DNA of 64,000 bases from Terribacillus saccharophilus (GCF_002272075.1 NZ_NPBJ01000013.1:230409-294408), one strand, 5' to 3'; counted from the first letter of the stretch, positions 20,080 through 32,800 are shown. The notes: a model not told the origin generated them from the sequence alone. A program made the numbers and translations.

Positions 20080-21192
20080 TTACGGAAGCACCCAAACAGA
20101 ACCAGTCTTCGTGTTCGCTTCCAAGTGGAGCTTCTCTGTTGCAGCTGGATACGTCTCGAATTTGAGAGCTTTTTTAACGACTTCCTTTGATTCGTCAATG
20201 ACAATATATTCATCCAAATCACAATGCAGGGAGCCGATATTCGTCGTGATTCGCCCATTCAGCGGGATTGCCGCTAATGACTTCAAACGGATACTTCCAT
20301 TAGTAGCTTTGAAGAAGGCGCTGTCCGGATCTTCGTTATGCCACTCGCAATGGATGCTGCCATTGAAAGTTTGCGCATCAAGCTTACGGAAGTTTCCTTC
20401 CAGCCGGAGCGAGCCATTAACGGACTCACACAAAAGATCCTTCGCAGTCACATGTTTCAGCTTGATACTGCCATTGGAGGTTTCAGCACTGACGATAGAA
20501 CCGCCGCCTCCTTGCAGATCAATGCTGCCATTCGTCGTTTTACAATATATATTCGTGCTGCTCACAGAATCCGTACGAATCGTGCCGTTGAAAGTTTTTA
20601 AGATGCATTCCTCATATACTGCTTCTGGAACGTACAACGTGATTTCAGGTTTAATCCGTTTATCCTGTAACGAAAACTGCAGTTTGCCATCTGCAATGGC
20701 GAAATAAGCTTTATCAGTGAACCGTCTCCGAGCTGCTGTCTCATCTTCTTCCTGATAGACCTTGGCTTTTGTTTCGAGCCTTGCCAAAGGCTCATTCCAG
20801 CTCTTGACCGTAATGGAGCCGTTATAGATTTTCAGCTCTAATTTCGCGAATGTCTCATCAGCCTGAAAAATGTGGTCCACTGTATAGTGATCGCCGAAGT
20901 TCAAATCCAGATCAGCATTCTTAATCTTACTGAAAGCCTGTTGGACATATTGCAGCACTTTTGGACCGACATTTTTTTTCTTGGCTGCCTTACCGCCGGT
21001 ACGCTGCTTTTTAGGATCCTCGCCAGCTGTTATAAGCTCCTGGACTACGAGTTCCTTCTCTTCGTTGGTATCCTGCTCCTGCACAGCACCAAAGGCCCGC
21101 TCATCGAGAGCAGCAAGCTGCAGCTCTGCTTCTTCGGCGGTGAGCATTCCTTCTTCCAGCTGTTTCAGAATCTTCTTTCTCTCTGTTCTCAT
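20080..21192 (-). CDS. yvlB: DUF4097 beta-repeat protein (YvlB-like)
   Basis: 370 aa. The first 35 residues form a short helical SHOCT-like element (LKQLEEGMLTAEEAELQL) seen in DUF4097 proteins. From about 110 to 350 the protein is a beta-solenoid made of imperfect repeats around NGSI: TTNGSIDLQ, TSNGSIKLK, VNGSLRLE, FNGSIHCE, ATNGSIRLK. No signal peptide, so it is probably cytoplasmic. It forms a pair with yvlD. Function unknown; membrane-stress association is inferred from the B. subtilis operon. Confidence 0.85.
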   Translation of the reverse strand: MRTERKKILKQLEEGMLTAEEAELQLAALDERAFGAVQEQDTNEEKELVVQELITAGEDPKKQRTGGKAAKKKNVGPKVLQYVQQAFSKIKNADLDLNFGDHYTVDHIFQADETFAKLELKIYNGSITVKSWNEPLARLETKAKVYQEEDETAARRRFTDKAYFAIADGKLQFSLQDKRIKPEITLYVPEAVYEECILKTFNGTIRTDSVSSTNIYCKTTNGSIDLQGGGGSIVSAETSNGSIKLKHVTAKDLLCESVNGSLRLEGNFRKLDAQTFNGSIHCEWHNEDPDSAFFKATNGSIRLKSLAAIPLNGRITTNIGSLHCDLDEYIVIDESKEVVKKALKFETYPAATEKLHLEANTKTGSVWVLP

Positions 21193-21219
21193 ACATAGCC
21201 TCCTTTACACATATACGGA

Positions 21220-21894
21220 TTATATGTTTTCGAAGTTCCAAGTATAGAATGTTTCCTCTTTGAAATGTTCCAATGCGATAGCTTCCATGTTCTCTTCTGT
21301 AAGTTCTTCTCCAGTGACATTTCCAAGCACGCCTTGCGCTTGAGATTTATGACATAGAATCGTCTTCACTTTCGTTTTTACAAAAGGACGGATGTCCTGT
21401 ACAACATCAGGTTTTCCTAAGATCTCTTGGTATCCGCGCATAAACGCCTGCGCCCAAACTGTCGGACGAGTACTTTCCTCCATCCGTGACACAGCATCAA
21501 TCGCAGCTGCACCAAGTGCATTGTGATCAGGATGAACTGCATATTCCGGATAGTGTGTGATTACGAGTGTTGGGTTGATTGTCTCAAGCAACTCTTTCAA
21601 ATGATCACTAACTTTAGATAGATCCTCGAATTCCAATACCTTATCTCGGTAACCAAGCATTTTCAATTCTACATCCATCACTTTACAAGCATCCTGCAAT
21701 TCCTTCTTACGAATTTCAGGTAATGACTCACGAGTCGCAAAAGTAGGATTACCCATATTGCGTCCCATTTCTCCCAATGTACCGCACAAGTATGTTACCG
21801 GCACACCTTCCTGTCTGAACTTAGCAATTGTACCAGCAGCTCCGAAAGCTTCGTCGTCCGGATGCGGGAAGATAACTACTACGTGTTTTTCCAT
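21220..21894 (-). CDS. bshB2: Bacillithiol biosynthesis deacetylase BshB2
   Basis: Zinc-dependent PIG-L/LmbE-type deacetylase, 224 aa, that removes acetate from GlcNAc-malate in bacillithiol synthesis and can act on bacillithiol conjugates. Zinc/catalytic motif HPDDE at 11-15 (FPHPDDEAFGAAG) and the later HPDHNALG are intact. It follows yojF by 15 bases; the YojF-YojG pairing is typical and supports BshB2 rather than BshB1. Confidence 0.9.
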   Translation of the reverse strand: MEKHVVVIFPHPDDEAFGAAGTIAKFRQEGVPVTYLCGTLGEMGRNMGNPTFATRESLPEIRKKELQDACKVMDVELKMLGYRDKVLEFEDLSKVSDHLKELLETINPTLVITHYPEYAVHPDHNALGAAAIDAVSRMEESTRPTVWAQAFMRGYQEILGKPDVVQDIRPFVKTKVKTILCHKSQAQGVLGNVTGEELTEENMEAIALEHFKEETFYTWNFENI

Positions 21895-21909
21895 GATTAT
21901 TGCTCCTCC

Positions 21910-22257
21910 TTAGAACGCTGTCTCGCTTATTTCCAATGAAACCATCAATCGGCCTTCCCGATCATGACCAGCCATGAGCAGACGATTCTTATCATCCAAT
22001 TCCCATGCATTCAGTCCTTCTGCGTAAACCCAGCCGTTTTCTGTTTTCAAACCAACGCGATAGGCTGCTCCAGCACCTTTTATCTTGCCATGCTCGTAAG
22101 TCACCTGTGCATTCCGGATAAAAGCACCAACATTGTACGCTTTTTCATTTACATGATTAGCATATGCACCATTTGTCGTTTCCAGATGTATAAACACTTT
22201 TTTTCCAGCAAATGCATCTATTTGTTCTTGCACTTCAATCAAATCAATCGGCTTCAC
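21910..22257 (-). CDS. yojF: YojF-family protein (DUF1806), BshB2 partner
   Basis: Small soluble protein of 115 aa with a compact beta fold, DUF1806 family. No catalytic motif is visible. It is nearly always encoded next to BshB2, as here, and is thought to be its partner or an accessory in bacillithiol metabolism; this role is inferred from context. GGAGCGAC upstream serves as ribosome binding site. It is separated from uvrA by a terminator. Confidence 0.85.
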   Translation of the reverse strand: MKPIDLIEVQEQIDAFAGKKVFIHLETTNGAYANHVNEKAYNVGAFIRNAQVTYEHGKIKGAGAAYRVGLKTENGWVYAEGLNAWELDDKNRLLMAGHDREGRLMVSLEISETAF

Positions 22258-22354
22258 CGTAAGTCGCTCCTTCCAAAGCTATATCTAAACAAATATTTTA
22301 CTACAAATTCCGCTGCATTGCTCATTTTGATGTTTTTAAGGGATTAACATATGT

Positions 22355-22387
22355 AAAAAAATACAGCGGGCAAAAGCCTCGCTGTAT
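22355..22387 (-). terminator. Terminator of uvrBA
   Basis: Stem ATACAGCG/CGCTGTAT (22361-22387) with an inner GG/CC, followed by TTTTTT on the minus strand. Confidence 0.9.
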
Positions 22388-22391
22388 CTTT

Positions 22392-25280
22392 TTAGCTTTC
22401 TGCAACATGCGTTGCATATTCTATTTGGCTGGTCGTACGTTCGCGATCACGCTCAAGGATTGGCTTCAAGTACTTACCAGTGTAGGAAGCAGGCACTTCC
22501 GCTACTTCCTCTGGTGTACCGGTTGCTACAATCTCTCCGCCTCGATCTCCGCCTTCGGGACCTAGATCGATAAGGTAATCAGCTGTTTTGATGACATCGA
22601 GGTTATGTTCAATAACCAGAACCGTATCCCCATTTTCCACAATGCGCTCAAGTACTTTCAGCAATCGTGAAATATCATCCACATGCAAGCCAGTTGTCGG
22701 TTCATCCAGAATATAAAATGTCTTTCCATTACTGCGTTTATGCAATTCACTGGCAAGCTTCACACGCTGCGCTTCACCGCCGGATAATGTCGTTGCAGGC
22801 TGTCCAAGTTTTACATAGCCAAGACCCACATCGGAAATCGTCTGCAGCTTACGCTTGATTTTCGGGATGTTGGCAAAGAACTCCAAGCCCTCTTCAATCG
22901 TCATATCTAGCACATCTGCAATACTTTTACCTTTATATTTAATCTCAAGTGTTTCGCGGTTATATCGTTTACCATGACAAACCTCACATGGTACATACAC
23001 ATCCGGAAGGAAATGCATCTCGATCTTGATGATGCCGTCTCCGCGGCAAGCTTCACAGCGCCCGCCCTTGACGTTAAAGCTGAAACGGCCTTTTTTATAA
23101 CCGCGAACCTTTGCGGCATTTGTGCTCGCATACACATCACGAACATCATCGAAAGCACCAGTATACGTAGCCGGATTGGAACGAGGAGTCCGTCCGATTG
23201 GAGACTGGTCAATATCGATAACTTTGTCCAAATGCTCCAAACCTTTGATTTCTTTATGTTTACCAGGCTTCGCCTTGCTCCGGTTCAGCTTCTGCGCTAG
23301 GGTTTTGTGCAGAATCTCATTTACGAATGTACTTTTCCCAGATCCGGACACACCTGTAACCGCGGTGAAAAGACCGAGCGGAATCTGCGCAGATGCTTTT
23401 TTCAAGTTATTTTCTTCCGCTCCGATGATTTCAATGGAACGCTGCATATCCGGACTGCGGCGTTCAAATGGCAGCGGGATGAATTTCTTACCGGACAAAT
23501 ACTGTCCAGTAAGGGATTTCTTATCTTTCATCACTTTTGCAGGTGTTCCCTGACTCGTGATTTGTCCCCCATGCTCACCGGCACCAGGTCCGACATCGAT
23601 AAGCCAATCTGCTTCCATCATCGTATCTTCATCGTGCTCAACCACGAGAAGTGTATTGCCAAGATCGCGCATCCGCTTCATCGTTTCGATCAGCCTGTCA
23701 TTATCACGCTGATGCAGCCCAATGGACGGTTCATCCAACACATACAATACACCTGTCAAAGCTGATCCAATCTGTGTAGCAAGACGAATCCGCTGCGCTT
23801 CTCCACCTGATAATGTGCCAGCTGCACGGGAAAGAGTCAAATAATCCAAGCCGACGTTATTCAGGAAAGTAATCCTGTCTATAATCTCCTTGGTGATCAT
23901 AAAAGCAATTTGCCTTTCCTTCTCGCTCAGTTCAAGGTCTTCCATGAAGTGTTTCACTTCAATTACTGATTTTGCGGTTACATTGCTAATGTGATGCCCA
24001 TTGATAAGAACTGCGAGCGATTCCTCACGCAGGCGATGACCTTTACATTTCGGACACGGTCGGTTGTTCATATACTTTTCCATCTGTTCACGGATAAAAT
24101 CGGATGTTGTTTCCCGGTACCGCCGAGCAATATTAGTCAAAACACCTTCGAACTCGATATTGCTTTCTCTGACGCGACCAAAGTCATTTTCATAGCGAAA
24201 ATGAATCTTATCCTTTTTCTTTCCGTTCATCAGGATATCTAGCTGTCCCTCTGGCAGTTCGTTTACCGGTACATCCATATCGATACCAAAGTGACTGCAG
24301 GCAGCTTCTAATAGCTTCGGATAATATTGGGAGCTAGTCGGTTCCCACGCTGCAATTGCGCCATCGCGCAGTGTCAAATCCTTATTCGGGATAACTAGAT
24401 CGGGATCGACTTCTAATTTTGTACCAAGTCCGTCGCAAGACGTGCACGCGCCAAATGGATTGTTGAAAGAAAACATGCGCGGCTCCAGCTCTCCAATAGA
24501 GAATCCGCAAATCGGACAAGCATGATGCTCACTGAAAAGCAGCTCCTCAACATCCATCACATCCACGATGGCACGGCCGTCTCCAAGCTTAAGAGCAGTT
24601 TCTAGGGAATCCGTTAAGCGGCCGGTAATACCTTCCTTAATAACGATACGATCGACAACAACTTCAATAGAGTGTTTCTTTGTTTTCTCCAGTTTGATAT
24701 CATCATGAATTTCCATCATTTCGCCATCAACACGAAGACGGATATAACCTTCCGCTTTAAGCTTTTCGAGCACCTTCACATGCTCGCCTTTCTTACCGGA
24801 AATTACAGGTGCAAGTACCTGCAATCGGGAACGTTCTGGGAATTCCAGAATACGATCGGCCATTTGTTCTACTGTTTGAGAGCTGATTTCAATACCATGT
24901 CGCGGGCAAGTCGGACGTCCGACTCTTGCGTACAGAAGACGCAGATAATCATAGATTTCCGTAACTGTTCCAACAGTGGAACGCGGGTTCTTGCTTGTCG
25001 TTTTCTGGTCAATACTAATAGCTGGCGACAATCCTTCGATCGAATCCACATCGGGCTTATCCATCTGACCAAGGAACTGGCGGGCATATGCAGATAGGGA
25101 TTCCACATAACGCCTCTGCCCTTCTGCGTAGATGGTATCAAAAGCGAGCGAGGATTTCCCTGACCCAGATAGTCCAGTCAATACGACCAGACTATCCTTT
25201 GGTATATCAATATCGATATTTTTTAAGTTATTGGCGCGGGCGCCTCTGACTGAAATATTTTTCTTCGCCACTTTCTTCAC
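22392..25280 (-). CDS. uvrA: Excinuclease ABC subunit A
   Basis: Damage-recognition ATPase of nucleotide excision repair, 962 aa. Two ABC-type ATPase modules: Walker A GLSGSGKS (36-43) with signature [12 protein letters not shown], and GVSGSGKS in the second half with [12 protein letters not shown]. Zinc fingers show as CPICGF...CTSC, CPKCKG and CEACRG...CEVC. The start is GTG at 25278-25280 and overlaps the uvrB stop by four bases (GTGA), so translation is coupled. Confidence 0.98.
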   Translation of the reverse strand: MKKVAKKNISVRGARANNLKNIDIDIPKDSLVVLTGLSGSGKSSLAFDTIYAEGQRRYVESLSAYARQFLGQMDKPDVDSIEGLSPAISIDQKTTSKNPRSTVGTVTEIYDYLRLLYARVGRPTCPRHGIEISSQTVEQMADRILEFPERSRLQVLAPVISGKKGEHVKVLEKLKAEGYIRLRVDGEMMEIHDDIKLEKTKKHSIEVVVDRIVIKEGITGRLTDSLETALKLGDGRAIVDVMDVEELLFSEHHACPICGFSIGELEPRMFSFNNPFGACTSCDGLGTKLEVDPDLVIPNKDLTLRDGAIAAWEPTSSQYYPKLLEAACSHFGIDMDVPVNELPEGQLDILMNGKKKDKIHFRYENDFGRVRESNIEFEGVLTNIARRYRETTSDFIREQMEKYMNNRPCPKCKGHRLREESLAVLINGHHISNVTAKSVIEVKHFMEDLELSEKERQIAFMITKEIIDRITFLNNVGLDYLTLSRAAGTLSGGEAQRIRLATQIGSALTGVLYVLDEPSIGLHQRDNDRLIETMKRMRDLGNTLLVVEHDEDTMMEADWLIDVGPGAGEHGGQITSQGTPAKVMKDKKSLTGQYLSGKKFIPLPFERRSPDMQRSIEIIGAEENNLKKASAQIPLGLFTAVTGVSGSGKSTFVNEILHKTLAQKLNRSKAKPGKHKEIKGLEHLDKVIDIDQSPIGRTPRSNPATYTGAFDDVRDVYASTNAAKVRGYKKGRFSFNVKGGRCEACRGDGIIKIEMHFLPDVYVPCEVCHGKRYNRETLEIKYKGKSIADVLDMTIEEGLEFFANIPKIKRKLQTISDVGLGYVKLGQPATTLSGGEAQRVKLASELHKRSNGKTFYILDEPTTGLHVDDISRLLKVLERIVENGDTVLVIEHNLDVIKTADYLIDLGPEGGDRGGEIVATGTPEEVAEVPASYTGKYLKPILERDRERTTSQIEYATHVAES

Positions 25281-27271
25281 CCTTCCACTTTTAGTTCCAA
25301 TACAAGATCACGAAGCTCGGCAGCGCGCTCGAAATTGAGATCGCGTGCAGCCTGTTTCATTTCTTTTTCCATCTCGGCAATGACTTTTTCTTTTTCTTTC
25401 TTCGTAAGCTTCGTCAAGTCCGGTGTATCTTTCTTATTCGTTCCAGACTCTTCGGAACTAATCGTTGCCTTGATGACGTCCCGCACTTCTTTCTGGATGG
25501 TCCGCGGTGTAATGCCATGCTCTTTATTGTAAGCGATTTGGATCTCACGGCGTCGTGCCGTCTCATCCATCGCTTTTTGCATGCTATCGGTAATTTTATC
25601 TGCATACATAATGACATGCCCGTTTTCGTTACGAGCTGCCCGACCCATTGTCTGAATCAATGAACGCTCGGATCGCAGGAAGCCTTCCTTATCCGCATCA
25701 AGAATGGCTACAAGGGATACTTCCGGAATATCCAAGCCCTCTCGCAGTAAGTTGATTCCGATGAGTACATCATACTTCCCAACACGCAAATCACGAATGA
25801 CTTCAATTCGTTCAAGCGTCTTTATTTCTGAATGCAAATACGCCACTTTAATACCGATATCCTTCAAGTAATCGGTTAAATCCTCGGACATCTTTTTCGT
25901 CAGCGTCGTGATTAGTACACGCTCATTCTTTTCGGTCCGTTTATAAATTTCACTGATAATATCGTCAATCTGTCCTTCAATCGGTCGAATGTCGATTTCC
26001 GGATCTAGCAATCCCGTCGGTCGGATGATCTGTTCGATCATTTCCGGTGTGTGCTCGATTTCATAAGGACCAGGTGTCGCAGATACATAGACAAGCTGTT
26101 CTGTTTTCTTCTCAAATTCCTGGAATGTGAGCGGCCGGTTATCCATAGCTGATGGCAGACGGAAGCCATGATCTACGAGCACCTTTTTCCGTGCTTGGTC
26201 ACCATTGTACATTCCCCTTATTTGCGGCAGCGTAACATGGGACTCATCCGCGACAACGATGAAATCATCAGGGAAGAAGTCCAGCAGCGTATAAGGTGTG
26301 GCTCCCCGTTCGCGGAAAGTAAGCTGAGCTGAGTAGTTTTCAATACCTGAACAAAAACCCATCTCCCGCATCATTTCCAAGTCATAATTCGTCCGCTGCT
26401 CCAACCGCTGTGCTTCCAGCAGTTTGCCTTGCTCCTTGAAGACTTTGAGCTGATCCTCGAGCTCTTTCTCAATATTGACGATTGCCTTCTTGAGATTCTC
26501 TTCGCGCGTTACGAAGTGGGAAGCAGGGAAAATAGCGACATGCTCCCGGTCCCCGATGATTTCGCCTGTTAGGGCGTCCACTTCACGAATCCGATCTATT
26601 TCATCCCCAAAGAACTCAAAGCGGATGCAATGTTCTTCCTTTGATGCCGGAATGACTTCAACTGAGTCCCCGCGAACACGGAAGGTTCCGCGCTGGAAAT
26701 CAATATCATTCCGTGCGTATTGGATATCAACTAGGTTACGAAGAAGAGCATCTCGATCCTTCTCCATACCGACGCGCACAGACAGCACCTGGCTCTTATA
26801 TTCCTCCGGGGAACCCAAGCCATAGATACAGGACACACTTGCCACAATCAATACATCATTGCGTTCAAATAGCGCAGATGTAGCGGAGTGGCGCAGCTTA
26901 TCAATCTCATCATTGATGCTTGCGTCCTTCTCGATGAATGTATCTGTCTGTGGTACGTATGCTTCCGGCTGATAATAATCGTAATAGCTGACGAAATATT
27001 CCACTGCATTGTTCGGGAAAAATTCCTTAAACTCACTGTACAGCTGACCAGCCAATGTTTTATTGTGTGCAATGACAAGTGTCGGTTTGTTTATTTCCTT
27101 CACCATGTTCGAAATGGTGAACGTCTTACCGGTACCAGTCGCGCCGAGAAGTGTCTGATGACGCTTGTTTTGGTGGATGCCGTCGACTAGGGCGTCAATC
27201 GCTCTCGGCTGGTCACCCTGCGGCTCGTATTTGGATACTAACTCAAACGTTTCCTTTTCTTTCAATGCCAA
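25277..27271 (-). CDS. uvrB: Excinuclease ABC subunit B
   Basis: Damage-verifying helicase of nucleotide excision repair, 664 aa, which loads on DNA from UvrA and recruits UvrC. Walker A GATGTGKT (43-50), the beta-hairpin region [23 protein letters not shown], helicase motif [11 protein letters not shown], and the C-terminal UVR coiled-coil ([12 protein letters not shown]) are all present. It is the first gene of uvrBA; an SOS box lies upstream. Confidence 0.98.
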   Translation of the reverse strand: MALKEKETFELVSKYEPQGDQPRAIDALVDGIHQNKRHQTLLGATGTGKTFTISNMVKEINKPTLVIAHNKTLAGQLYSEFKEFFPNNAVEYFVSYYDYYQPEAYVPQTDTFIEKDASINDEIDKLRHSATSALFERNDVLIVASVSCIYGLGSPEEYKSQVLSVRVGMEKDRDALLRNLVDIQYARNDIDFQRGTFRVRGDSVEVIPASKEEHCIRFEFFGDEIDRIREVDALTGEIIGDREHVAIFPASHFVTREENLKKAIVNIEKELEDQLKVFKEQGKLLEAQRLEQRTNYDLEMMREMGFCSGIENYSAQLTFRERGATPYTLLDFFPDDFIVVADESHVTLPQIRGMYNGDQARKKVLVDHGFRLPSAMDNRPLTFQEFEKKTEQLVYVSATPGPYEIEHTPEMIEQIIRPTGLLDPEIDIRPIEGQIDDIISEIYKRTEKNERVLITTLTKKMSEDLTDYLKDIGIKVAYLHSEIKTLERIEVIRDLRVGKYDVLIGINLLREGLDIPEVSLVAILDADKEGFLRSERSLIQTMGRAARNENGHVIMYADKITDSMQKAMDETARRREIQIAYNKEHGITPRTIQKEVRDVIKATISSEESGTNKKDTPDLTKLTKKEKEKVIAEMEKEMKQAARDLNFERAAELRDLVLELKVEG

Positions 27272-27323
27272 ATTCCTCCGTTCTGTATACTAATGTCATC
27301 ATAGCATAAAATATATAAAAACA

Positions 27324-27337
27324 CGAACAAACATTCG
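27324..27337 (-). promoter_or_regulatory. LexA (DinR) SOS box of uvrBA
   Basis: CGAAC-AAAC-ATTCG matches the Bacillus SOS-box CGAAC-N4-GTTCG at nine of ten fixed positions and lies 53-66 bases before the uvrB start. uvrBA is LexA-controlled in B. subtilis. Confidence 0.75.
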
Positions 27338-27408
27338 TTTAAAATTCCACATACCTGCTAGTATAGATGTTTACCTAATATACGAAACATAAACAAATAG
27401 ATAGCAAA

Positions 27409-27432
27409 AAGCCGCCAAAATTTGACGGCTTT
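27409..27432 (-). terminator. Terminator of prfC
   Basis: Stem AAGCCGTCA / TGGCGGCTT (one G-T pair) then TTTTTG on the minus strand. Confidence 0.85.
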
Positions 27433-27436
27433 ATTA

Positions 27437-29026
27437 TTAGTTAGAAGCTTGGTCGTATTGGTTGACCTCAAATAGATCAATCAAATCGACTTTCGGATTT
27501 TTATCCGTGAACCAGCGAAGGGCGAAATCATTCTTGAACAATGCCAAGTACTCCCCTTCGCGATCCTGTGCGAGCAGACTGCGCTCGTCGAATAAGCGTT
27601 CATCCACTTGCTCGGCTTTTAACCAGCGAGGGATGCGTTCTCCCATCGATTCCAATACCACTTCTACATTATACTCGTTTTTCATTCGATATTCGAATAC
27701 TTCGTACTGAAGCTCTCCGACTGCACCTAAGATATAGCTGTTGTCGCGTTTTCCGCGGAACAGCTGGATTGCTCCTTCTTGAACAAGCTGCTCGATACCT
27801 TTCTGAAACTGCTTGGCTTTCATAACGTTCTTGGCGGTAACTTTCTTGAACACTTCCGGCGGGAATTGCGGCAGTTCATCGAATTCAAAATTTGCTTTCC
27901 CTTCGATGAGTGTGTCCCCAATTCGGTAAATGTTTGGATCATAAATACCAATAATATCTCCAGCATACGCTTCTTCGACCGTATCACGGGAGGATGCGAC
28001 GAATTGCTGTGACTGGGAAAGTTTGATCGGCTTCGCTGAGCGGGAGAGCTGGACGCTCATACCACGCTCGAATTTACCTGAGCAGACCCGCAGGAATGCA
28101 ATCCGGTCACGGTGAGCCGGGTTCATGTTCGCCTGAATCTTGAAGATGAACCCGGAGAACTCTTCTTTCTCAGGCGATACGATACCTTCTGTCGTACGAC
28201 GGCTGCCTGGCGCAGGTGCAAGATTAACAAACGTATCAAAGAATGTCTGTACTCCGAATGGCGCAAGTGCGCTGCCGAAGAAGACAGGCGTCTGCTTACC
28301 AGCAAGGACGCGATCCATTGAGAATTGATCGCCAGCCTCTTCTAATAACTCCAGCTCACCTTTTGTATCTTCAAATGTAGAATCACCCGTTAAATCAGCA
28401 TACGCTGGATCATCCAGCTGGTCATAAGGAATGAATGTTTCTTCCTCATTTCCGTTAAAGCGGACAAATTGCTTGTTGTATCTATCGAAAATACCTAGGA
28501 AACGCTTGCCCATTCCTGCTGGCCAGTTCATTGGATATGTCTCGATATCCAATACACTTTCGATTTCCTCCAAAAGCTCCAGCGGCTCTCGCCCTTCTCG
28601 GTCAAGCTTGTTAATGAAAGTAAAGATCGGAATACCGCGCATACGACACACTTTGAATAGTTTCAATGTCTGTGCTTCGATCCCTTTTGTCGCATCGATG
28701 ATCATGACAACACTATCGACAGCCGTCAGTGTGCGATACGTATCTTCACTGAAATCTTCGTGTCCTGGTGTATCCAGGATATTTACTTGATAATCTTTAT
28801 AAGGGAAATTCATTACAGACGATGTAACGGAAATTCCACGCTGCTTTTCGATTTCCATCCAGTCAGATGTAGCGAATTTGCCTGATTTCTTTCCTTTTAC
28901 CGTACCTGCAGTACGAATCAGATTCCCGAAAACGAGCAATTTCTCAGTCATTGTCGTCTTCCCGGCATCCGGGTGGGAGATGATAGCGAAAGTCTTACGT
29001 TTTTGTACTTCTTGTTTTATTTGCAT
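27437..29026 (-). CDS. prfC: Peptide chain release factor 3
   Basis: Translational GTPase RF3, which recycles RF1 and RF2 from the ribosome. With the ATG at 29024-29026 ([11 protein letters not shown]) it is 529 aa, the same as E. coli RF3; a TTG 27 codons upstream is an alternative with poor ribosome binding site. G-domain motifs: HPDAGKTT (18-25), [12 protein letters not shown] (FINKLDREG). It is monocistronic with its own terminator. prfB is also in this window, 13 kb away. Confidence 0.95.
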   Translation of the reverse strand: MQIKQEVQKRKTFAIISHPDAGKTTMTEKLLVFGNLIRTAGTVKGKKSGKFATSDWMEIEKQRGISVTSSVMNFPYKDYQVNILDTPGHEDFSEDTYRTLTAVDSVVMIIDATKGIEAQTLKLFKVCRMRGIPIFTFINKLDREGREPLELLEEIESVLDIETYPMNWPAGMGKRFLGIFDRYNKQFVRFNGNEEETFIPYDQLDDPAYADLTGDSTFEDTKGELELLEEAGDQFSMDRVLAGKQTPVFFGSALAPFGVQTFFDTFVNLAPAPGSRRTTEGIVSPEKEEFSGFIFKIQANMNPAHRDRIAFLRVCSGKFERGMSVQLSRSAKPIKLSQSQQFVASSRDTVEEAYAGDIIGIYDPNIYRIGDTLIEGKANFEFDELPQFPPEVFKKVTAKNVMKAKQFQKGIEQLVQEGAIQLFRGKRDNSYILGAVGELQYEVFEYRMKNEYNVEVVLESMGERIPRWLKAEQVDERLFDERSLLAQDREGEYLALFKNDFALRWFTDKNPKVDLIDLFEVNQYDQASN

Positions 29027-29196
29027 CGGTTCATTACCTACCGTTCTATTATCATTCGTATAGCCTGATTGTCTTTGTGATTGATTTCTTATATCACACT
29101 GCGTCAAACCTCATTTCCGCTCTAAAAATCAGTCTTTCTCTACTATACCTAATGTTAGCGCTTTTAGGCAATATCCAACTGACTGGATGTTTTTCA

Positions 29197-29226
29197 TTGA
29201 CCCGCAGGGAGAAAACGCTTTAATAT
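29197..29226 (+). promoter_or_regulatory. Promoter of the EIIA gene with weak cre-like overlap
   Basis: TTGACC (29197-29202), 18-bp spacer, TAATAT (29221-29226). AGAAAACGCTTTAA just before and across the -10 resembles a CcpA site with end mismatches. Confidence 0.55.
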
Positions 29227-29277
29227 GATACTAATAAGATTTTCATCAAAACGATCTATTCCGAGGAGAGACATAAT

Positions 29278-29772
29278 ATGCTAAAGAAACTATTCGGTAA
29301 AAATATTACGGAAGAAAGTTTTGTAAGCCCTGTCAATGGAAGAGTAGTCCCGCTGGAGGAAGTGCCTGATCCAGTGTTTGCCGAGAAGATGATGGGTGAT
29401 GGTATCGCTATCGAACCATCAGATGAGACAATCGTCAGCCCTATTGATGCAGAAGTTGTCCAGGTGTTCGAAACAAAGCATGCCATCGGCTTGAAAACGC
29501 AAATGGGATTGGAACTGCTTCTCCATATCGGTTTGGATACTGTCAATCTGAAGGGAGAAGGCTTCGAGACTTTTGTAAAAGCAGGCGATAAAGTCTCTGC
29601 TGGTGATAAACTCGTCACCTTCGAAAAAGCATTCATCGAAGCAAATGCGAAAAGCAGCATCACTCCAGTAATTATCACCAATTATGAAGCAAGCGAATAT
29701 ACATTGGAAGCACTCTATCCGGATCAAGCTATCGCTGGAGAAACGCAGATATTCCAAGTCAAAAAGAAATAA
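29278..29772 (+). CDS. PTS glucose-type EIIA protein (Crr/YpqE-like)
   Basis: Stand-alone phosphotransferase EIIA of the glucose family, 164 aa, which takes phosphate from HPr. The phospho-acceptor is His83 in LELLLHIGLDTVNL, with the supporting His68 in FETKHAIGLK; both active-site histidines are present. GAGGAG precedes the ATG. It is monogenic, with no EIIB/EIIC nearby, so it must serve permeases encoded elsewhere, as B. subtilis YpqE can. It has its own promoter and terminator. Confidence 0.92.
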   Translation: MLKKLFGKNITEESFVSPVNGRVVPLEEVPDPVFAEKMMGDGIAIEPSDETIVSPIDAEVVQVFETKHAIGLKTQMGLELLLHIGLDTVNLKGEGFETFVKAGDKVSAGDKLVTFEKAFIEANAKSSITPVIITNYEASEYTLEALYPDQAIAGETQIFQVKKK

Positions 29773-29780
29773 ATTGAAAT

Positions 29781-29808
29781 GGCAGCCATGTGCTGCCGTT
29801 TTTTATTT
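29781..29808 (+). terminator. Terminator of the EIIA gene
   Basis: GGCAGC-CATGT-GCTGCC hairpin followed by GTTTTTTATTTT. Confidence 0.9.
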
Positions 29809-29887
29809 TGCCCTGTTAGGGAAGGCTATAGCTATATCTGTTATAATGATAGGATAATGATTTTTTTAGACTGGAGACTGGGCTTTC

Positions 29888-32800
29888 ATGCAATCTTATT
29901 TTCTCGACAAACAAGATATCATCAAAGTGACAGGTGATCGATTCTACCGAAGAGGATTGGACTATGTCAATAAAGGGCGCGTACAAGGGCTAAGCTTCAC
30001 GCCATCCATCAATCAATGGAAGGCTGTTGTTCGTGGCACAGAAAACTATCCTGTACGGATTTTTTTCTTTGAAGATGACGATCTCGATGGTGTCTGCAGC
30101 TGCCCTGCCTATCACACCCATTATACGTGCAAGCATATCGCTGCCGTCCTGATCGCAGTCAGCCGGAATCGTTTCGACAGTAACGGGTACACAGTTACGG
30201 AAGAAACAGCTGCACCGACAGCAGCTCGTCAAACCGATTTTACTGATCGTCTTGTGCAAGCTTTCGTATCTCCATCCGAACGCCTGACATCCAAGCCTCC
30301 GGAAACATTAAGGCTGGAGTACAAGGTCGAACAGCGCTTTATGCAAACGAACGGCAATACAGTATTTGAGGTCGAACTGAAGGCTGGTACTGCCCGCACC
30401 TACATCGTGCGCCTGGCTGAGGACTTTCTTCGAAGTGTGCTGCATCAAACCCGCTATCAGCTGACACCGAATTTCGCATTCGATCCTCGTGTACATATTG
30501 TTACACCCGAGGACAAAGCTATCCTGGAGCGGTTGCTGGAAGCTTGTGAAAACAGTATGATCCATGATTTCACAGCTTCTTCCCTCCAGTCGGAGAAACG
30601 TGCTATCAAGCTAACGCCTTCCTTAGCCAAGAATTTGCTGCCGCAGCTTGCAGATGCAGGAGCCTCGCTCCACTTGCTGCATACTGACCCGATGGACACA
30701 TTCGAAGTAAGCAGTCAGCCAGCACGGCTGGACTTTTATTTGTCTACCGATGAAGACGAAATGCTGCAGCTAGGAGTGCAGGATATCGCGGCTTACGAAT
30801 ATATCAAAAACTATCATTACTTAGTCAAAGATGACACGCTGTATCCTGTACCTCCCGATCAGCGGGAATTGGTAAAAGAACTGTTCACCATTCTTCCCTA
30901 TCGGCATGATACACCGCAGACCGTATCAGATAAGAACGTCGACCGTTTTGTGTCTCAGGTTGTTGGCAAGCTGGAACAAATCGGCCATGTACATGTCGCT
31001 GAAACAGTTCGCAGCAAAATTGAAATGGCTCCTCTTGTCGCAAAAGTCTTCCTGGATGAAACGGACGATGTACTGCATGCCAGCGTATCTTTCCATTATG
31101 GGGATCATGTCATCCAGCCAGGACAGCAACAGACAGACATGCCAGTTATCAAACGCCAACCAGCCAAAGAAGATAAAGTTCTTCAGCAATTGCATGCTGC
31201 TGGATTCCGCTTTTCAAAAGGCCGCTTCCATTTGCTTAATGTAGAGTATATGTATCTGTTCCTTCATGAGCATCTGCCAGCTTTACAGGAAACTGCTGAA
31301 GTATATATTTCCAATCGAGTGCAAGCCATGCAGGCAGATGATCAGCATGAGGTATCCTCTTCCGTCAGACTGCAGCAGGAAAAGGGAATGCTTGAGATCA
31401 GCTTTGATGTTTCTGGTTTATCAGAGGCGCATATTAGCAATGTGCTGCAGGCGATGGTAGAAAAGAAAAGATATTACCGTATCCCTGATGGTGCATTGCT
31501 CGATCTGGAGCAGGAATCGATGGAGGACTTCCAAGACTTTCTGGAACAGATGCAAATTAAAAAGACCCAGCTGAATAATCAGCAAATTTTCGTACCGATT
31601 GCCCAAAGCATGCAAGTAGAGGAGTCTCTGCGCGGAGCAGAAATGGAAGCTGCATTCCGCACCCTGATTGAGCGGCTTCGCCATCCGGAACAGATTGATT
31701 TTGAGCTGCCATCCGGACTGCAAGCAACCTTGCGGGATTATCAGCTGACCGGTTTCAAGTGGATGAAGACACTCGCTTATTACGGACTAGGCGGTATTCT
31801 AGCCGATGATATGGGTCTCGGGAAAACATTGCAGACGATTTCTTATCTCACGTCCGAACGAGAAGCCAATCCAGCATCACGCCCAGCGTTGATTGTCGTG
31901 CCTTCTTCCCTGCTTTACAACTGGCAGAAGGAATTCGAAAAATTCGCTCCAAACATGCGTACACTTGTTATTTCCGGCTCGGCAGCGGAACGTCAGGATC
32001 AGCTTTCTCAGCTGGAAGAGCATGATATTATCATTACGTCCTATCCTTTATTGCGGATTGATCATCATGTGTACAGCGGGCAAGTATTCGATAGTCTGAT
32101 ATTGGATGAAGCGCAGGCAATCAAAAACCATGCAACTCAGACCGCCAAAGCAGTCGGACTGATTCAAGCAGGTAAACGATTTGCACTGAGCGGAACCCCA
32201 ATTGAAAATAGGCTGGAAGAACTATGGTCGATTTTCCATACTATATCACCTGGTCTATTCCGGAGCCGAAAGTCATTCACCGATATGGAACCGGAAAAAA
32301 TCGCACGAATGACACGTCCATTCATCTTAAGACGAGTAAAAACAGAAGTGCTGCACGAACTTCCAGAAAAGATCGAGACAACGAATTATTCAGATCTTAC
32401 GCAGGAGCAAAAAGAAGTTTATGTGGCATATTTAGATCGAATCCGCAGGAAGATTGATCAGACGATTGCTGAAAAAGGCTTCGATCGCGGCAAACTCGAA
32501 ATACTGGCTGGGCTGACACGATTGCGCCAAATCTGCTGTCACCCATCACTATTCATCGAGAATTACAGTGGCCAATCAGGTAAATTGGAGCAGCTGCTCG
32601 AGGTTATCCGAGAGCTGAAACAAAGTAACAAACGATTCTTGATCTTCTCCCAGTTCGCGAGTATGCTCGGAATCATCCAGCAGGCACTGGATGATACGGA
32701 CGTATTTTATCTAGATGGCAGTACACCTGCTAAAGAAAGAATGCGGATGGCAGAGGCATTCAATGAAGGAGAAAAAGACGGCTTCCTGATCAGCTTGAAG

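Noticed and set aside
23122..23765. Overlapping plus-strand frames of 143-152 codons opposite uvrA
   Set aside because: Antisense shadows of a highly conserved gene with GC-skewed codons; no ribosome binding site or family resemblance.
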